This document shows positions 12,485-22,671 of a DNA stretch of 64,000 nt, piece by piece; position 1 is the first letter of the stretch, and the number at the start of each line of letters is the position of its first letter. Source of the DNA: Guillardia theta CCMP2712. Lineage: Eukaryota; Cryptophyceae; Pyrenomonadales; Geminigeraceae. The notes under the pieces were generated by a model. That model was not told where the DNA came from and searched no databases. It saw only the letters and a program-made list of their open reading frames with translations. The position numbers and the translations under genes are program-made. The stretch is taken from NCBI RefSeq assembly GCF_000315625.1, contig NW_005434672.1:800937-864936 (forward strand). The letters run 5' to 3'.

Positions 12485-14107
12485 CTACCACAGGGTCCTC
12501 GTTACCTCAACGCCGCAGTCCGCGATCACAACCTTGGCAGCCGTCTTGCCGCTGGAGGATCCCACAGCCTCGATGGCTTTCACTACCTCCATACCATCCT
12601 CGACCTCGCCGAAGACGACGTGCTTGCCGTCCAGGAAGGGCTAATGCATGGTGTCAGACCCAGCAGCCAGTGGGCCCTGCCCTTACCGTTGGGACGGTGC
12701 AGATGAAGAATTGAGAGCCGTTGGTGTTGGGACCAGCGTTGGCCATGGACAGGATCTGACAGAATTGTGAGAACATCGGTGCAGCTCCAATACTCCACCT
12801 CTCCACTCCTCCTTCGCTTCTCCTACTACTTCTCTCCTCTAAATTTGCTTCTCCTTCTTACTATCGTTCACTTCTGTTTTCGCCTCTCCTTCTCCTCTCC
12901 TTCTCCTTCTCCTCTCCTCTCCTCTCCTCTCCTCTCCTCTCCTCTCCTCTCCTCTCCTCTCATCTTCGTTCAAACCCTCCCTCCCTCTCTTCCTCGCACT
13001 CACTCCTGCTTTGTCGTGCTTGAGGTCGAAGTTCTCGTCGGCAAAAGTCTTGCCATAGATCGATCGTCCGCCCGTGCCATCCCCATTCGTGAAGTCTCCT
13101 CCTTGGCACATGAACCCTGGGATCACCTGCTCTGTCGTCACTCCTCCCATCCCTCCCTCGTCTCCTCTTCTCCTCTCATACCCTGTGGAAGGTGCAGCCC
13201 TTGTAGCCGTACCCCTCCTCCCCAGAGCAGAGCTTCCTGAAGTTCTCAACCTGCAGCACGAACAAGGCTGTCAGAACAGGAACACAGCTCGAAGCCTGAC
13301 GCCTCCTATCGCACCGTCTTGGGCGCAGCGTCCTTTCTTAGCTCGATCTTGATTCTTCCAGCCTTCTCTCCTCCGATCTGTGGAGAGCCTCTCATATCTA
13401 GCCCGATCTTGGCTAAGGCTTCGTTACCTCGATGTCGAACCAGACTCGAGGGTTGTAAACAGCCTCCACACCTCCCCTCGCAAACGTCAGCTCAAGTTCC
13501 TGCAGGGCTGCTGTCAAACTAGCATCCCCATCAAGACTAGGGCCAACCTTGGCGGGGTTCTCAGCGATCATGGCAAAGGCTTCATCGAAGGACTTTCCGA
13601 GGCAGCTCTCCCCATTTACACTGTTTGACCGGTGAGGTGGGCAAGTGTGCGAAGAATTCCTACCGCAGCAAGTAATCACGGATAGAGATCTTGTTCTCGA
13701 GGTTGAAAAGGTTTGCCTGGTCTGCGCTAGCCTGTCGAAGGATTAAGAAGAGAAGGAACGAGCTTTTGCAAGACCTTGTCGATCTTCTTGACGAGGATCC
13801 CCTTGGCCTGAGAGTCGTTCTCTTCAAAGACTAACCCCATCGGCTTCTTCATGGTCACGGTGTAGGCCTCAAAGCGGGAGTCAAAGGCAGCCCTCGCCTT
13901 CGCCTTTCGCTTCTGCTCCAGCAACTTGAGGGCCTCGGCTGCATTGCGCGCCTGCTGCATCGAAGTGGAGAACACACCGCACCGAGCCCTTGGTCTGGCG
14001 ATGCTCTTCAAGGGGCGGCTCGGAGAAGCAAGGTTGAAAGTTGGTGACCATGCCGATGCCGAAGCAGCCAAGCTCGCTAGAAGGATGACGACGTCTCTCC
14101 GGATCAT
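12485..14107 (-). CDS. PDZ-cyclophilin fusion with organelle-targeting leader
   Basis: Cyclophilins catalyse cis-trans isomerisation at proline. The catalytic domain is assembled from exons at about 13370-13320 ([16 protein letters not shown]), 13245-13195 ([18 protein letters not shown]), 13125-13005 ([19 protein letters not shown]), 12755-12685 ([19 protein letters not shown]) and 12635-12485 ([19 protein letters not shown]). All the catalytic landmarks are present (FHRV, QGGDF, NGSQFF, HVVFG). Upstream, [41 protein letters not shown] form a PDZ-like domain spread over three exons. The N-terminus ([19 protein letters not shown] then [13 protein letters not shown]) looks like a signal peptide plus a Ser/Pro transit stretch, as in secondary-plastid targeting. 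Location in the plastid is inference. A (CTCCT)n tract sits in one intron. The protein ends VTRTLW before TAG at 12485-12487. Confidence 0.88.
12902..12962. repeat. (CTCCT)n pentanucleotide repeat in a cyclophilin intron
   Basis: About ten near-perfect CTCCT units lie between two cyclophilin exons. The unit length is not a multiple of three, consistent with a non-coding position. Confidence 0.9.
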
Positions 14108-14980
14108 CTACAACTCCACCATCAGTTGTCACCCTGAATCTCAGTACGCAGAAAACTTGTAACGATGCAGATTGAATTCGAAAATTTCAGAGCTCGCTGT
14201 TCGCTTCGTGTCTACCTTCTGTCACAGCAAGCATCGCATCCACATAAACACCTCCATGGCATCCTCTTTTCCCGCCCATGCTCGCTATCTAACGCCTCGT
14301 CCTCTTTCGCATGTGGCGCCTTTATATGTTTATGGGCCCGCCTCTCTACAGCTGAAGAGCCCCAGTAACTGAGCCGCCTAATAATCGTACGGTACTCCCG
14401 GGGGCAGACGGTCTGGCCGGCAGTTTTCAGCGAAGTTCCGAAGTTTCCGGATCACGAAGTTCCGCTAGAATCCGATGGCATCGGACAGATTCACTTTAGA
14501 GTTAGGGGCGTTGACTCGATGATCACGGGTTAGTAGTCGGCCGGGGGCCGCCACAGTGAGTCACTGGCTTGAACGGCCGCGGCCCGGCCCGGCCGGGGCC
14601 GCGCGCTGCCGGGCAGGCAGTGCCGCGCAGTGCGGCAACCGTTGACTCTGAACCGTTCAACGGTTGGCAAGTTGGTGGACCGGGCCCTCATGCGGCGGCT
14701 CGGAATGCATCGTTTATAGACAGTTCAATCACGGTGATATAATCATGTTGAATCATGTTGAAGCTCGGATAGGCGAAGCCTCCGAGAGGAAGTCGGATTG
14801 TGCGTAGCCAGTAGTGTTTGTATAGAAATATATCTTTCAGAATCTCGCCCCAGGCTTGATTCCGGGGCCGAGTGACCGAGCAGTTAGAGCGTGAAGGCGG
14901 ATGACGTCATCATATCCAAGATCATGCCGCTGTGCTGCTGAAGAGTCACGGACTCGGGGCGAGTCACTCGTAACTTCAGC
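14108..14980. other. Intergenic spacer with GC-rich block
   Basis: About 14380-14720 is GC-rich (GGCCCGGCCC, GTGCCGCGCAGTGC) like other dispersed blocks. Short direct duplications such as AATCATGTTGAA occur near 14743-14763. The downstream part probably holds the 5' region of the 15-kb gene. No gene is supported. Confidence 0.4.
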
Positions 14981-15925
14981 ATCGCAAACTTCGCGTCTGC
15001 GTTCTCGTTCTCATCGCTCAACGACAAGATCAAGCGGTCCGTTGGCATCTCAAACTACCAGGAAACCTCATCCCTCATCCCACAGCAAACTTCCGCGGCG
15101 CAAGCGACCTTTACACCATCGTGGTCGTTGTTGTCCACCACCACCATCATCGCGTCCTCTATCTCTGGCGCCTTCCTCCTCTCCGTCGGGCTCGCGTTCG
15201 TGTTGCGCAAGAGGAAGGGCATGGCCAAGCCGCTGAAAGTAGACGCGAGCCTGGCGGGCCCTTCCCCTCCCCCGGGCCTCCATCGCCGGTGCTGCAGGGC
15301 AACTCAGAGGCCGAAACCTCCACCCTCTGGTTGGGGCCAGACCAGATCGTCAACCTTACCTTGCAGATCATCACAAGCCCGAACCGCCACCGGTCTGAGC
15401 TGAGCTCCGCGTTGCCTGCTGAGGGGACCGACAGCAACAGCATTCGCATTGACATCCCCTCCCGTGACTCGCCTGACGCGACCGCCCGAGATTCACGAGA
15501 CATGGACGAGATCACTCAAGTCGTTGCCATCCCTCCCCAGCTGCTCCACCAGCACCAGCACCAGCACCAGCACCAGGAGCATCGGCAAGTGCTCATGCCG
15601 CAGCAGCCTCAGCAGCAGATCACATCCCGAAAGGTCCAGCAGATCGAAGTCTTGCCGCTTGAGAACGAGGAGGAGAAGGGAGGAAAGAGAGAGGAAAGAG
15701 GGAAGAAAGAAGAGAAGGAGGAGGAGAAGGCAATTCAGCATGTGGAGGGGCTACAAGAAGCGGAAAAGATAAAAGAGACACTAGAGGATGGAGGGGAAGG
15801 GGCGAGGAGCGAGGCAACACCGAGCGAAGGTAAAGAGCTTGAGAGTACCGGGATCTCAACAAATTCGTCATCGTGCCGGAGAATGTGTGCGGGAATGAAA
15901 TCTTGCCGCCGCAGTGACTCCTCCT
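14981..15925 (+). CDS. Single-pass membrane protein with Gln/His and Glu/Lys-rich tail (hypothetical)
   Basis: A plus-strand frame reads IANFASAFSFSSLNDKIKRS, then a clear membrane span (IIASSISGAFLLSVGLAFVL) followed by RKRKG, a typical stop-transfer. An intron of about 61 nt (15239-15299, GTAGAC...CTGCAG) joins KPLK to GNSEAETSTLWLGPDQIV in frame. The tail has a (His-Gln) run at about 15545-15590, PQQPQQQ, then a Glu/Lys-rich coil (15670-15780). A candidate final segment, RDLNKFVIVPENVCGNEIL, ends at a TGA near 15925, but it is in another frame and the joining intron was not resolved. The first exon is also unresolved, because an in-frame stop precedes the visible part. No homologous family is recognised. 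Confidence 0.5.
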
Positions 15926-15957
15926 CACGCATGTGCGAACATCTCTCGTGCGTCCGC

Positions 15958-16543
15958 TTAGATCTGTTGCAGTGCGGCCAGTGCCCTTTTCGAGTCTTGG
16001 CAGTACAGGAGATACCACCCATACTTTGCATTCTCTGTTGTCCAGGAGGGGTTATACTTCAGAGAGCTAGCCTGAAACGTCAGATCCCTTGCCGTGCTGT
16101 CTTTGTTATGGAAAGTGAAGACCATAGCTCCTCTTGCTGCCCACTCCTGGCCTGGAAAGAGCATGGAGTTCATGACCTAGCAAGCAGTTGTAACCCGGCT
16201 TGTGGTGCTCGAGACGGTAATGAACGATTTCATAAGTTATGTCTCTTTTTCTAGTCTCCATGTTCGGAGTAAACTACATGAAGTGACCTCGTGATCCCAT
16301 AGCGACGGGACACGTTCATGCTGACCCATCAACCCTCTTCAGATCCTTCTGACGTATCCAAGTGCCAGAGACTAACACACATCCTTGCACATCTACTTCT
16401 ACTCGGCATATTCGCATCGCGCACGTGATCAATACTATCTCGCTGTCAGCATCACTGCGTTTGTGATAGACCAGATGTGCGCACCCGCATAGAACGTACA
16501 GCAACAGGAACTTAAATTGTGGATTAGAAATTTTACCTTTCAC
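15958..16543 (-). CDS. Hypothetical two-exon protein
   Basis: Two minus-strand frames can be spliced: 16543 to about 16340 (MKGKISNPQFKFLLLYVLCG, ending RQKDLKR with a GTTGAT donor) and about 16176-15958 (VMNSMLFPGQEWAARGAMVF, ending ALAALQQI and stop). The start is hydrophobic and could be a signal peptide. No family is recognised. It is convergent with the 15-kb gene and its 3' end nearly abuts that gene. Support is weak, resting on splice compatibility and absence of stops. Confidence 0.3.
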
Positions 16544-16617
16544 TTATCAAAGGTTTATTTTCTGTTTTCCAACAGGTATCTTTATCAATTTTTTCATGTT
16601 TCAGCACTATCAGTCGA

Positions 16618-17130
16618 TTACAAATACAGGGTGAAGATCGGAGCAACTGCCCTGCCTTCCTCGCCTCTCGTGATTTGAACTCCGACCTGACGATTTCGCA
16701 GTCTTCGTGAGATGTTTCTTCTCTCTGAATTTGAGACCTGTCCCGCATCATTGAGTCTGCTGTTCAACGAGTTTGTGCGAGGAAGAGTTAATTCACGGCT
16801 TGGCTGCTCGCCAGCTGCACTCCCAGTCTCTATGCAAGACACTGAATGTCTCCTCCTAGTGTTCGATCGCCGGGAGCCGGCTGTCGGAGACGTAGTCTCG
16901 AAAGAAGGCTGATCATCATCTCCTCTCGGAGCAGGTCGCAAGAATCTTTGTGGTGGAGGATGCAAGGCTGCGTATCGCTGAGAGACCTTCTCCTCCTTGT
17001 GGACCTTCGGCAGCGTCATTTCGATCTCGACCTCTTCCTCCAGGGCGAGCTCAATGTCGGTGCAAACCATGCACATCTTCTTGCTGCTCTCCGGCACCTC
17101 ACGACGCTCACGTTGCTCGCGCACAGTCAT
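16618..17130 (-). CDS. Hypothetical basic 170-residue protein
   Basis: An uninterrupted minus-strand frame starts MTVREQRERREVPESSKKM and ends PIFTLYL. It contains an acidic patch (ELALEEEVEIEM), then Ser/Arg/Pro-rich, probably disordered sequence (SRRSNTRRRHSVS; SERRNISRRLRNR) with possible phosphorylation sites. No domain is recognised. A longer 5' extension across an intron is possible. Confidence 0.4.
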   Translation of the reverse strand: MTVREQRERREVPESSKKMCMVCTDIELALEEEVEIEMTLPKVHKEEKVSQRYAALHPPPQRFLRPAPRGDDDQPSFETTSPTAGSRRSNTRRRHSVSCIETGSAAGEQPSRELTLPRTNSLNSRLNDAGQVSNSERRNISRRLRNRQVGVQITRGEEGRAVAPIFTLYL

Positions 17131-17837
17131 GCTTGTCTTGAATGTCTTGATGTAAACTTTGTTCCTGTCAAGCCCTCTCCTGCTGTCTGCCGTGTAATGT
17201 TCCTCGCGTCGTTCCTCGCGTCACCACCTCCTCTCAGGCTTTATAAATCACACGACCACCCCAGTACCCACCATTCTTCTGGTCTATCACCGGGTAGTCC
17301 CGGGGTCACCACTGCGACTGTCCCGACACTTGCGGTGGTGTCCTCCGAAGGAGCCGCTGAAGGGGCTGGAAGGATGCAGTATGAGGGCGATGAGTTAGGG
17401 GAGTAGTATGGGGGCTTACAGGATAGTTCACTTGCGAGGCCCACGGACCGCCCGGTATCAACTACCGTGATTGTTTCTGTAAAAGAGCCGTTTCGTCATG
17501 ACCGTGGAAAGTTCGGCGCCTTCTGTGACTGTTCTTCACGTGACTGACCGCGTGACCACCGCATCCTCTCATCACTTGGTCTGTTCATGGTTAACTTGTG
17601 CGCCCCCTTCAAGGCCCGGATGATCTCGGACCCGGAGTACCAAACTCGGGCCCCCGCCGGGGCCGGCTTGAAGCCCCGGCGGAACTTCAGCCCGGCGGGA
17701 ACTTGGTTAAACTTTTACTCAAAGTTAAGTTAAAAATCAGTACGAGGACAATCAGGATAAACTAATAACAGCCTCTTTTACTCAAAGTTAAGTTAAAACT
17801 TGGTTAGTCCGATCAGGTCCGACGGGCGGCCGATGCC
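17131..17837. repeat. Intergenic spacer with GC-rich block and two junction motifs
   Basis: About 17590-17710 is rich in CCCGGCGGG. Two copies of TTTACTCAAAGTTAAGTTAA lie at about 17715 and 17778. The first continues into an AATCAGTACGAGGACAATCAGG-like stretch, which matches the reverse complement of about 4336-4380. No gene is supported. Confidence 0.6.
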
Positions 17838-18850
17838 ATGAGTATGGGCATGCTGCAAGAGTCGAGTTGGCAAGGGCAAGGAGGGAGCCGAGGAGGAGGA
17901 TGGGGAGAGAGGGGGGCGGGTGTAAGCAGAAGAATTTTAACAGATCTCAGAGGTAGGGGATGGCGTATGGAGCATGAGAGCTTGCCGTCACGAGCTTCCA
18001 TTGCTGTCTGTCCTCTTTCATCTGTGGGCTCCTCTCGAGCGAGGGAAGGGTTGCGCTTGAGGGGCGGGAGCATGATGAATCTTCCCGCCTTGGCAGCTTC
18101 TCTTGAGTTCTGCATCTATGGTCTTGTCTGGGCTTCATGCTCGATTGCTACCTTCAGGTGCGCGCACTCCGACGAGCCTGGGAGCATGTCGGCAGTCTCT
18201 CTGCAAGTCGCTCTGTCTGTGATCGTGGGGATGATGCTGGCGGGCTTGTCGGACAACATTCCTGTCATGGAGACTGTCCTGCATCTACCAGAGGTCTCCA
18301 GCCACTCCAGCTCCACAGCCTCTCCGCCTGACTCCGCTGTTCAGATGACCGTTGTTCGCTCGCTCGGGTGTGTGGTGCTTGCGATCGAGTTGTTGTATGT
18401 GAGCCTCCTCCTTGTTCCTCGGCAGCGCGTGTGCGCGCTGGGTTGACGCAACGTGCAGGCGTTCGGGCCCCTCGGCCTTGATGGCGAGCGGTTCTATCAA
18501 GCGCTGGACCCTCTCATGACTTTCCTCGTGGGCAACTTGTTCTTTAGCGGAGAGAAGGCGAGTTGGCTGCCTTTTGCCACCTGGGGGGCTGAGCGACTGC
18601 GCAGGTTGCGAAGAGGGTGAACACAGGGATTGTCCCCGTCATGCTCGTCACTGCCGCCTTCCCTTCCTCGAGCGTCGTCTACCAGTTCATGGCCGCCGTC
18701 TCCATGCTATTGGGTCCCCCGCTCCACTTCTACAGACGTCGTTGGGACTTTCTGACTCTGCAGACTCTGACATGTGTGGCAGTTTACCAGCAAGTGGATA
18801 GCCTCGAGGGAGAGGACACGAGGCTGAAGGGAGCTGGAGGGGCGGGCTGA
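17838..18850 (+). CDS. Multi-pass membrane protein with LRLRGG motif (hypothetical)
   Basis: Exon 1 (from ATG 17838 or a later Met) runs to about 18399 and contains GLRLRGGSMMNLPALAASLE, then spans near 18090-18150, 18195-18260 and 18350-18420. An intron ending CGTGCAG joins LLY to AFGPLGLDGERFYQALDPLM. The next intron appears to be GC-AG: FFSGEK, then gcgagt, with acceptor CTGCGCAG leading to VAKRVNTGIVPVMLVTAAFP. The last exon has further hydrophobic segments and ends LKGAGGAG at 18848-18850. No family is recognised. The residues before LRLRGG are mixed and only weakly leader-like. It converges on NUP54, with stops about 90 bp apart. Confidence 0.6.
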
Positions 18851-18939
18851 GCAACGAGTCGTGGGATGTGTACATAGAGGATGATGAACTCTCATCAGGC
18901 ATGTATGATAATAGAGGTCAGTCTCTGCCATGACATGCA

Positions 18940-21579
18940 TCAGTTTGATGGGGCGAGGAAGCCCAGCATCGTGTTTGTGTCCTTCAAGTCTTTGTCGACG
19001 ATGTCCGTGAGATGTCTTATCCCCTGCAAGAAACGTAGTGAGATGACAAGGAGCGTCGGGGAATGTTACCTTCAGCCTGTGCTCCAGAAACTCGTCCAAT
19101 CGCTCAAGAGCTCCCTGATTCAGCATGTTCACAGGCTGCCAGCTCAGAGCACGGAGGACGAGGGGCAAGGAGAGCAGGGAGGAGGGGACACTGTCGTCCT
19201 AGTACCTCATCGCATGCGCTGGAAGGGATTGCCCGTTGCTTCAATCTCTTCCTATCCTGTTGATCGCCCAGGTCAGTCAAAGACTTGAGTCCATCTTCGA
19301 GTACCTGCATGCGCAGCTCGGCCATCAGCTCCTCCAGCCGCTGAAGTTTCTTCTGAAGCATCGCAGACCCTGAAAGAACGAGGAAAGTCAGGAGCGTCCT
19401 CTTGGGGAGCCCTCGCCGACCTAACAACTGATGTAGGTGATCGCTCCTGTCATTGAGGATCTAGAATATCTTCGGGTTATCCTTGGTAACTGCATGCGGT
19501 CCACCCTCACCCGTCTCTCTTCTTCTTCTTGCCTGCTGGGCATAGTTGTTGGCTGCCGTTGCATCTCAAGTTTTCGCATGATCTCTAGCGTCCGCCTTCC
19601 CAGCTCAACCTGGCATCGAGCTATATTAGCTTGGTTCCAAAGATTCGTATTCATGCATACCTGCTTAGCTCGTCTCTGCGCAAGCATCTTGGGGAACTCG
19701 ACAGCCTGAAACTCTCTCATGCGATTTACTTGCTGCTCGAAGCTCTGCAAAGACAGTCACAAATCTTTGGATGAGCGGACAAGCCTTTCAACCTGCAGCA
19801 CCGCGTTCTGCTCAGCAATCTTGTCGTCTTGCATTTTGACCCTCCGTAGGAGCTGGTGGAAGCCTACGATGGGAAGGACGCAATACTTGTAGGGATTGGG
19901 ATTTTCCTGCAGCACTTTGAAAACATCGAGAGGAAAGTCACTTCTCACCTGAAGTTTTGACTGGAAAAGAGGATCATTAGGAGAAGACAAAGCTGTCTGA
20001 TTGAGGCCATGGCGCTCATCGGCTGGAAGCCTCATTTGTGCCTTTCACAGTTGTCGATTAGTATGCTTATCGGCATCTTCATGCTCATCACCTGCGTCAA
20101 AGGCTGCAGGACGTAATGCCTCAATCTGCAATGTGAGTTGTCAACGTCTGGTTTCCATTCTGATGTTTTCCATTGATTCTCTACAGTGTCCGGCATCTTG
20201 TCCATGACTTTTTGAGGATCACGGTTGTCTACCGTCTCAGCTGAAAATCGTGGCATCAGGGCAGCTTTCACCATGTTTTGATCCTGTGCCACGTCAGTAA
20301 AATCCCACACAGGTTGAACAATCACATTTGCGTTCAAAGTAGAAATCTTCTTCTCTACGTCTGCTGGCCCGAGATTGGGATTCTTGAGCTCATTTACAAG
20401 GTTGTCATACGGACGAAAGCGTCCCTCCCTAGCCATTTTACCATTCATGGTCAAGACTGCTGGGTCCCATGGGTTCCATGATATGAACTGAACGTTCAAA
20501 GCCTGATACACTTCTGCTGCTTCTTCACTAAGAACTTTCTGACCAACATCTTGACCAGCCTCGTTTCTTTCACGCTCATTGATGATGTGGCTCCCAAGGA
20601 AATTGCCCATCCCTTCAATCGGTTGCACCAGGAATGCAAGATCTCCAGCATGATGCTGCGCCACGGCCTTGGTGAGAAATGCACAAGACGCATCAACAAA
20701 GGATTGTATGAAATTACCTGTTGTGGGACACTCCACGCAGCTGATGCATTAGTTCCACCTGAGACGTGAAGTAATCATATCGATATACTAGAAACATGGA
20801 GTGAAACAGATTTGAGTAGAGAATAGGTACCGGCAGCAGGATTTGACGCGCCACCCAAGCCTTCACATGGTCAGGTGTACCACCAGCCAAACAAAAAGAA
20901 TATACCTGTGGATGCTCCGAACCCTCCTCCTGTCGACGCCCCGAAACCTCCTCCTGTCGACGCCCCGAAACCTCCTCCTGTCGACGCCCCGAACCCTCCC
21001 CCTGTCGACGCCCCGAAACCTCCTCCTGTCGACGCCCCGAAACCTCCTCCTGTCGACGCCCCGAAACCTCCTCCTGTCGACGCCCCGAACCCTCCCCCTG
21101 TCGACGCCCCGAAACCTCCCCCTGTCGACGCCCCGAACCCTCCCCCTGTCGACGCCCCGAAACCTCCCCCTGTCGACGCCCCGAACCCTCCCCCTGTCGA
21201 CGCCCCGAACCCTCCCCCTGTCGACGCCCCGAACCCTCCTCCTGTCGACGCCCCGAACCCTCCTCCTGTTGACGCCCCGAAACCTCCTCCTGTTGACGCC
21301 CCGAACCCTCCTCCTGTCGACGCCCCGAACCCTCCTCCTGTTGACGCCCCGAACCCTCCCCCTGTCGATGCTCCAAAGCCAAAGGAAGAAGTTGGCTTTG
21401 CTGCTCCAAACGTGGATCCGGCCGCGGAGGAGCCGAACCCTCCTCCTGTCGACTGGTTGGCTCCAAACCCAGCTCCGAATCCTTCGAGAGAAATCAATTT
21501 CCAAATGTAGCGACAGAGAGTTCAAATGAAATGTATTCCCAACACCAGGCTCGACCTGCCTCCAAGTACCAAACTGCAT
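18940..21579 (-). CDS. NUP54: FG nucleoporin Nup54
   Basis: Nup54 is part of the Nup62 complex lining the nuclear pore channel. The N-terminus (MQFGTWRQVEPG joined to FGAGFGANQSTGG) leads into 20 copies of an FGASTGG unit. A short exon (GLGGASNPAA) and GGTNASAAWSVPQQ follow. The conserved region includes QFISWNPWDPAVLTMNGKM and then the Nup54 C-terminal domain: VLPIVGFHQLLRRVKMQDDK, AEQNAVLQVERLV, ELGRRTLEIMRKLEMQR and LQKKLQRLEELMAELRMQV, matching the family order of VGFxxLxRRxKxQD, then a coiled coil, then RTLxxxxKxEMQR. The last exon ends DTNTMLGFLAPSN with TGA at 18940-18942. There are about nine introns. The start at 21579 was chosen because it splices in phase (donor GTGTTG) into the FG frame. 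Confidence 0.9.
20905..21386. repeat. 24-bp minisatellite encoding the Nup54 FG repeats, 20 units
   Basis: Twenty tandem 24-bp units encode GGFGASTG on the minus strand. Differences between units fall at third codon positions of Gly (GGG/GGT, GGA/GGG), Ser (TCG/TCA) and Ala (GCG/GCA). The peptide units are therefore identical. Confidence 0.95.
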
Positions 21580-22671
21580 CGCGAGTAACCTCGCTCAGCC
21601 GTGACATCATTCTCTTTCTCTGCTCTTTTCTCTAGAACACCTTGAGCCAAGTCTCTCTCGCTCCCTCTCTATCTATCAGTCTGCATTCTGAGTAAATTCA
21701 GCCCACGCACGTGATCCAGGGATTGGAAAGCTCGTCCTTCGTCACCGCCACCTCTGTTGGCTTCAATCCTTCACTGCCTCCATACACATTCCAACTGCTA
21801 GTCTATCAAAAATCATTCTATTGCTGCTCATGTCATCCGTTCCTACCATCGCCACTGCCGCTTGCATTACTGGATCCCAAGCACATGGCAGTTTTGCCCC
21901 ACTCGTGTCGTGCCCCTACACTTGTTGCCTCGTTCGCTCCTCCCGTCTCACTCCTTCTGATGTCTCACTATCTCGCTTGCTTGCTGAAACTGTTCTACCC
22001 TCTCCCTCCTCTCTCCCATCCTCCTCCTCCCCACTCCTCCGGCATACCTGCTCCGAAGTTCATTGCCGCTCTTCCAACCACCCCTACTCCCCCTTCTGCT
22101 CCAAGCCCCAGATGCGAACTACCCTACGGTCCTTGGGGCTTTCTACGAGATACCCCCTACCTCTCATTAGAACCTAAAATGACCCCACAAATGCCAGTCA
22201 ATGGACCCCTACCTTTTTCAATCACCCCTACATCAACCACCCTACCGTGCCCTCCAAATTTTTGAAACCATGAGCGGGGATGAGGGTGACTGACCGGTAT
22301 GAGGGGGATGAGTAAGACATAGGTGGGATGAGGGCACCATCCAGAAATAGAGCAAATCGGCTGACTACCCCTCAAAGTCTGGTCTACCGTACCCCTGCTT
22401 TGTACATGTACTCTACCATGCTTGGATGCCAGGGATCGAAAACCAGTGCAGACGACTGGGGACGGGAAGGAGCAGAGGAGGGAAAAGCAGCAAAAGATCT
22501 TGTTCGATACGTACAGCAGCAGTCTCTAGCAAGAGGGGGAGAGGGAGCGCAGGAAAGTCAACCATTGAGGGGATTTTCCTCATTTCATGTTGAAGTGCGG
22601 TCAGACAGGATTGTAGTTTGTCTGGGCTGGAATTTCTTGTTGCAAAATATTGACCATGTTTTCTAGCAGGT
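21580..22671. repeat. Intergenic spacer with TACCCC-type block
   Basis: About 21990-22260 is C-rich with recurring CTACCCC, ACCCCTAC and CCCACT. About 22270-22400 switches to the G-rich complement type (GAGGGGGATGAG), then back to TACCCC. No gene is supported. The end of the spacer is the 5' region of the M13 peptidase. Confidence 0.5.

Noticed and set aside
14855-14900. tRNA-like stretch with AGTGACCGAGCAGTTAGAGCG
   Set aside because: It resembles an A-box region, but no matching anticodon stem, T arm or acceptor pairing could be found.
20843-21529. Plus-strand proline-rich VDAPNPPP repeats and other open frames
   Set aside because: The 24-bp period keeps all frames open. Only the minus FG frame shows synonymous-only variation and joins known Nup54 exons.
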